The position numbers were made by a program, and so were the translations under genes. The notes beneath the pieces were generated by a model, which had not been told where the DNA came from, did not search any database, and saw only the letters and a list, made by a program, of their open reading frames with translations. This document shows positions 6,468-10,679 of a DNA stretch of 10,679 bases, in pieces (the first letter of the stretch is position 1; each line of letters opens with the position of its first letter). This DNA comes from UBA3263 sp964586765 (GTDB lineage Bacteria; Bacteroidota; Bacteroidia; Bacteroidales; Muribaculaceae): positions 1-10,679 of the forward strand of contig CAZPHN010000055.1 of assembly GCA_964586765.1 (NCBI GenBank). Direction: 5' to 3'.

Positions 6468-8144
6468 TTACTTATATAAATTACCGGCATTGTCAACCTG
6501 ATTTACTGGAATGGGGAAGTAAATCTCGCTTTCAGAAAGATTTGCACCCTGATAGTATGTACGGATTTTGCCCTCCGAAACATAATAGTCGTTCATTGTT
6601 TCAATCACGTTGCCCCAGCGCACAAGGTCGAACCAGCGAAGTCCTTCCATGGCAAGTTCCAGACGACGCTCCATGCGCACGGCCTTGCGTGCATAGTCCT
6701 GAGTCCAACCTGTAGCGGGATATTCTGCGACAGAATAATTGGCAAGCATCGGGTTGCAGTCAACCGGCTCATAAGTGGGGTCGACCGAGCGCGCGGCCTT
6801 ACGACGTATGCCATTGATAAGCGTGCGGGCTTCATCAAGATTCTTGTTCTGCTCAATCAGAGCCTCTGCTTTCATCAGCATAACGTCGGCATAGCGAATA
6901 AGGATACAGTTAAGGGAAGATGCGCCCCATGGTACTATACCGGTTTTAACATAAGGCGACTCGGGTGCCGGATATGCCTTCTTGCCGGAATACTGACCGT
7001 AAAGTTCCAAATTGCGACACCACTTTTCATTGTAAGTATGGGATCGCCACGGCATACCTATACGACCGAGGGTGAAATCCAGACGCGGGTCAACATTTCC
7101 ATCATAGTCAGCCTTGTCAACGTTCTCGTCATTGAATGTCCCGTCGAAGAAAGGAAGACCATTGACATCGGTGCGGAACGCATTTACAAGATTCTGGGAG
7201 GCAAGATAGAAATCATCGCCATTGCCATAGAGATTACCTTCGGACCATGTGCAGTTCAGGCAGTTGCTGAAATTGAACTGGTCCGGAGAATTGGCTGATG
7301 AGAACTGAATGGCGAGCACCGACTCATATTGATTGTTGAACTCGGGCTTAGACATGTCAAGGAAGTTAGGATAAAGCTCATATCGGTTGCTGTCAATGAC
7401 ATAGCCGGCATATTGCTCTGCCTCTGCCCAATCTGACGTGAACAGGTCAACACGGGCAAGGAGGGAGGCGGCAACATATTTATTGAAGCGACCGGGCTTT
7501 TCCTGACTTTCAGGCAAAACATCATAACTATCGCGCAAGTCCTGCTTAATAAAGCCTACAATCTGGTCGCGGGTATACGCATCGGCGCGACACTCGCTCG
7601 GATTTGTAACCGTTTCATCAAAGTAAGGGAACTTCTGGAAGATACGGAACAGGTCAAAGTAGAAATAGGCGCGTAAAGTCTTCATTTCCGCAATATATAC
7701 GGACTTATTCTCCGCTGAGATTGTTTTGGCGTTGACAATACCCTTGATGGCGGCATTGCAACGGCTGACAGAATAATAGTTATTGCGCCACTTGAAATTA
7801 GCCACGTCGTTGTCGCTCTGTACATTGCCAACTTCGAGCTGGTGGATATATCCCTCCATCGTTACGCCGTCACCGCCTTTCAGCGCGTCGTCAGAGCGGA
7901 CGTCGAACACCCAGTTGTTGATTGGACCTGCAAATGACTCATTATTGCCGAAAAAGTGGCAAAGAAGTGACGCATACGCCGAGGTCATCAGGTCAGCGGC
8001 TTCGTCATCGCCAATCTGCCCGTCGGTAAATGTGCCTTGCGGCTTTGTATCAAGCAAGTCATCGCATGAAGTCGTAACAAATGCCATTGATGCTATAGCC
8101 GCCACGCATATTGCGTTTTTTATGATATTTCTAATGTTTTCCAT
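6468..8144 (-). CDS. susD: SusD/RagB-family glycan-binding outer-membrane lipoprotein
   Basis: This complete 558-residue SusD homologue should form the extracellular lid on the SusC barrel and bind fructo-oligosaccharides. The signal peptide ends at TTSC, making Cys27 the lipidated residue, followed by the typical DDLLDTKPQG start of mature SusD proteins. The SusD-like N-terminal helical region covers about 30-240 (CNAAIKGI, AEMKTLRAYFYFDLFRIF, RFNKYVAASLLARVDLF). The C-terminal RagB/SusD region covers about 290-558, with the classic ILIRYADVMLMKAEALIEQ, RTLINGIRRKA, RRLELAMEGLRWFDLVRWG and a closing EIYFPIPVNQVDNAGNLYK. Length is normal for the family. It begins 14 nt after the susC stop, so the pair is translated from one transcript. 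The ligand is inferred as fructan from the linked GH32 gene, not from SusD itself. Confidence 0.97.
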   Translation of the reverse strand: MENIRNIIKNAICVAAIASMAFVTTSCDDLLDTKPQGTFTDGQIGDDEAADLMTSAYASLLCHFFGNNESFAGPINNWVFDVRSDDALKGGDGVTMEGYIHQLEVGNVQSDNDVANFKWRNNYYSVSRCNAAIKGIVNAKTISAENKSVYIAEMKTLRAYFYFDLFRIFQKFPYFDETVTNPSECRADAYTRDQIVGFIKQDLRDSYDVLPESQEKPGRFNKYVAASLLARVDLFTSDWAEAEQYAGYVIDSNRYELYPNFLDMSKPEFNNQYESVLAIQFSSANSPDQFNFSNCLNCTWSEGNLYGNGDDFYLASQNLVNAFRTDVNGLPFFDGTFNDENVDKADYDGNVDPRLDFTLGRIGMPWRSHTYNEKWCRNLELYGQYSGKKAYPAPESPYVKTGIVPWGASSLNCILIRYADVMLMKAEALIEQNKNLDEARTLINGIRRKAARSVDPTYEPVDCNPMLANYSVAEYPATGWTQDYARKAVRMERRLELAMEGLRWFDLVRWGNVIETMNDYYVSEGKIRTYYQGANLSESEIYFPIPVNQVDNAGNLYK

Positions 8145-8158
8145 TTTGTGAGGTAGGT

Positions 8159-10679
8159 TTAGAATTGAATGTTTAAGCCGACAGAGAAAGTGCGCGGACG
8201 CGGGTATGCACCGTTGTCAATGTGCGCGCCATATTCGCCGGTAAGGATTTCCGGGTCAAGTCCGCTGTATTTGGTAAGAGTGAACACATTTTCAACCTGA
8301 GCATAAACGTCCATATTGGAAGAGCCAATCTTCTTGATTATATTCTTGGGCAGAGTATATGAAAGTTTCAGATACTTCATCTTCATGTATGAACCATTCT
8401 CAACATAGTAAGTAGAGAAACGAGACTCATTGTTATCGTCGGTGAGAGAAAGTGCGGGTATATCAGTATCAGTATTGGTCGGAGTCCAAGCATTCAAAAT
8501 GTCTGCGCCACGGTTTGTAGAGATATTGCCGTAGTTCATTGAAAGCAGCTGACGCTTCATGTGGTTCTGGATGTCGAAACCGAAATCACCGGCAAAGAAC
8601 ATATCGAGCGAGAACGCCTTATATTTAAAGCCAAGGTTGATACCCATCGACAAGTCAGGATTCGGGTCGCCTATGATGCAGCGGTCATTATCATCGATTA
8701 CGCCGTTGCCGTCAAGGTCACGATAAATGAGTCGACCGGGAGCGGCTCCGGGCTGAGTGGCGTGGTTTGCCACTTCCTCGCGCGACTGGAATATGCCGTC
8801 ACATACATAGCCATAGTATACACCCATCGGTTGACCGGGAATAAGACGCTGGTCGCCGCCAATGAATTTCTGGCGGGAGTTAAGGGTTACGAGTTTGTTT
8901 TTGTACTGCGACACGTTAACCGAACCGTTCCACGAGAAATCCCCGTATTGCGGACTGCGATAGGCAACCGTTACTTCCCAACCGGTATTCTTCATGTTGC
9001 CGGTATTAAGCCAGATTGCTGCGTTCTCACCCGCAACGTCGAGTGCCGGCGGAATAGTGAGCATATCTTTAGTTTTCTTGATATAATAGTCGGCACTGAC
9101 ATTGAGCGAACCGTTGAAGAAAGTGAAATCCACGCCAATATTGTTCTGATAAGTGGTTTCCCACTTCAGTTCCGGATTTCCGGTGCTTGCCAGAGTGATG
9201 CCTGCGGTTGTCGAAGAGTTCGTGCCGCTAAGGTCGTATGCGCCGTTACCTGTATTGAAGATATAGGTTGAATACGCAGGATAGAGCGACGGAATGTTAG
9301 CATTACCATTCTGACCCCATGAATAACGGATTTTAAGGTCATTCAAAACAGTATTATGCGGGAAGAATGCTTCCTGAGTGGGACGCCATGCCAGCGAGAA
9401 TGCGGGGAACACTCCGGCACGATAGCCTTTTGCAAAACGGGAGTTCTCATCGCGGCGTATGGTGAACGAAGCGAGATAACGGTCAGCGTAATTATAGTCC
9501 GCCTTACCGAATATGGAGAAGACCGACCATTGTGTCTTGCCGCCTCCGTTATTACGGGTACCGGTACCTGAGCCAATCTGCATGAAATCGGCATCCTCAA
9601 ATGCATAACCTTCACGTGAAGCGGAAACATCGCGGAAAGTATATCCGATAGCTTCAGTACCGAAAAGTACCGTCAAATGGTGCACATCGGCGAAAGTCTT
9701 ATTATAATTTGCGGTATTTGTCCATGTCCATGTATCGCCCTGACCGTAAACGCTTGACATGCTGTTGACGTCGCCGGGGTTGAAGGCTCTGCCAAGGGTG
9801 TTGTTGAAATACTGGCTATGCTCTATACCGATATTGGTCTTTAACGACAGTCCGTCAACAGGTTTGATTTCGAGGTAGGCGTTACCGAGAATACGCCATG
9901 ACGCAAGGTCATTATCCTTTGCATTGGCAATCATCTGAACCGGGTTGTTCAGGTCGGAACCAATCAGTCCGAGCGGGAGCGTCCAGTCGCCGTTAAGTCC
10001 GCGAACAGGAAGGGCGGGATGCTGACTCATTGCGGTAAACGGTATGCCACGGTCACCGGCAACGTCAACACCACGGTTGGTCCATCGCGCCACCACAAGA
10101 TTTTCGCCAACGGTAACATACTTATTGAAATCAAAATGGGAGTTTACACGCGCCGAGTAACGCTCATAAAACGTATCGGTAATGTTACCGTTCTGGTTAA
10201 TGTAATTGAGCGAAAGCATTACGGAGCTTTTCTCAGTGTTATTAGCAATCGAAGCGGTAAGATTGTTGGTCCATGCGGTATGATAAATCTGGTCTTGCCA
10301 GTCGGTATTGGCGGTAGGGAAATTTGTATTGCCGTCAACAAAGGGTTGAAGCACCGGAGCATCACCTGACCCATAAAGCACATGAGAGGGCGCGATGTTA
10401 GAGTTTGCCGATGCTGTCCAGTAAGCCTGTCCCCACTGCTCGGCGTTGAGCATTTTATAGCGTCGGGCAATGGTCTGCGCACTGGCAGCATAGTTTATGT
10501 TGATTGTCATGCGGTCACCTTTGCCCTGCTTGGTGGTTATGATTACCACGCCATTGGCGGCACGCGAACCATAGATTGATGCTGATGCCGCATCTTTCAG
10601 TACCTGCATTGACTCTATGTCAGAAGGGTTGATGCAGTTGATATTGTCTGTTGGAACGCCATCTATAATATAAAGAGGG
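8159..10679 (-). CDS. susC: SusC/RagA-family TonB-dependent outer-membrane transporter (5' end beyond window)
   Basis: The frame is open from the right edge to the TAA at 8161-8159, giving 839 visible residues. The family is usually about 1000-1100 residues, so roughly the first fifth is missing: signal peptide, carboxypeptidase-regulatory-like domain, TonB box and start of the plug. The visible protein begins inside the plug with PLYIIDGVPTDN and continues DIESMQVLKDAASASIYGSR and AANGVVIITTKQG, the SusC/RagA signature. The rest is the 22-strand barrel, ending in the expected aromatic C-terminus (FSVGLNIQF). The ATG at 10609 is an internal methionine, because the plug signature continues upstream of it. 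It imports oligosaccharides across the outer membrane using TonB energy. Pairing with susD and GH32 points to fructo-oligosaccharides. No frameshift is seen. Confidence 0.97.
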   Translation of the reverse strand, partial: PLYIIDGVPTDNINCINPSDIESMQVLKDAASASIYGSRAANGVVIITTKQGKGDRMTININYAASAQTIARRYKMLNAEQWGQAYWTASANSNIAPSHVLYGSGDAPVLQPFVDGNTNFPTANTDWQDQIYHTAWTNNLTASIANNTEKSSVMLSLNYINQNGNITDTFYERYSARVNSHFDFNKYVTVGENLVVARWTNRGVDVAGDRGIPFTAMSQHPALPVRGLNGDWTLPLGLIGSDLNNPVQMIANAKDNDLASWRILGNAYLEIKPVDGLSLKTNIGIEHSQYFNNTLGRAFNPGDVNSMSSVYGQGDTWTWTNTANYNKTFADVHHLTVLFGTEAIGYTFRDVSASREGYAFEDADFMQIGSGTGTRNNGGGKTQWSVFSIFGKADYNYADRYLASFTIRRDENSRFAKGYRAGVFPAFSLAWRPTQEAFFPHNTVLNDLKIRYSWGQNGNANIPSLYPAYSTYIFNTGNGAYDLSGTNSSTTAGITLASTGNPELKWETTYQNNIGVDFTFFNGSLNVSADYYIKKTKDMLTIPPALDVAGENAAIWLNTGNMKNTGWEVTVAYRSPQYGDFSWNGSVNVSQYKNKLVTLNSRQKFIGGDQRLIPGQPMGVYYGYVCDGIFQSREEVANHATQPGAAPGRLIYRDLDGNGVIDDNDRCIIGDPNPDLSMGINLGFKYKAFSLDMFFAGDFGFDIQNHMKRQLLSMNYGNISTNRGADILNAWTPTNTDTDIPALSLTDDNNESRFSTYYVENGSYMKMKYLKLSYTLPKNIIKKIGSSNMDVYAQVENVFTLTKYSGLDPEILTGEYGAHIDNGAYPRPRTFSVGLNIQF

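Noticed and set aside
8561..9271. A 236-codon open frame on the plus strand inside the SusC gene
   Set aside because: It lies fully antisense to a well-supported SusC barrel, has no recognisable domain or signal, and is readily explained by the codon pattern of the opposite strand.
8159..10609. Taking the ATG at 10609 as the real start of SusC
   Set aside because: Codons upstream to the window edge stay open and encode PLYIIDGVPTDN, part of the conserved plug signature, so the gene continues beyond the window.

Overview
The window looks like a chromosomal fragment from a gut-type Bacteroidales bacterium. The evidence is a tandem SusC/SusD pair, Bacteroidales lipoprotein signals, A-rich translation starts instead of clear Shine-Dalgarno sites, a candidate TAnnTTTG promoter element, BspA-type leucine-rich repeats, and C-terminal tails of the 'YNLxGxxV ... 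GxYI' type. The intermediate GC content of most genes and the sorting-domain-like tails suggest Muribaculaceae or a relative, but that is an inference. Every gene I support is on the minus strand, so transcription runs from the right edge to the left.

Right and centre (10679 to 2519): the downstream part of a fructan-type polysaccharide utilization locus. In transcription order it holds a SusC-family TonB-dependent transporter (its N-terminus lies beyond the right edge), a SusD-family lipoprotein, a surface lipoprotein with two fibronectin-III-like repeats and a C-terminal domain of the kind I associate with DUF4960 and the levan-locus protein BT1761, and a LamG-GH32 glycoside hydrolase. Gaps are 14, 21 and 4 nt, so this is almost certainly one operon. 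The expected process is that the GH32 enzyme cuts a fructan (levan or inulin) at the cell surface, the SGBP and SusD capture oligosaccharides, and SusC imports them with TonB energy. The GH32 protein has an ordinary secretory signal and a type IX-like C-terminal tail rather than a lipid anchor, and its nucleophile motif is unusual.

Intergenic region (2271-2518): 248 nt without a gene, but with structure. It contains three tandem imperfect palindromes just after the GH32 stop, a perfect 8-bp inverted repeat, an 8-base G/C homopolymer, and a candidate promoter for the next gene.

Left (2270 to 1): a two-gene unit with a 24-nt gap. It encodes a 417-aa secreted beta-rich protein of unknown function, then a secreted BspA-like leucine-rich-repeat protein cut by the left edge. 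Most of the LRR gene is much more AT-rich than everything else here.

Nothing proves a wholly new system. The most distinctive items are the GH32 enzyme's surface-export mode and NETHG active-site motif, the palindrome cluster, and the low-GC LRR gene. No regulator, fructokinase, inner-membrane transporter, tRNA, rRNA, transposase or CRISPR array is visible.
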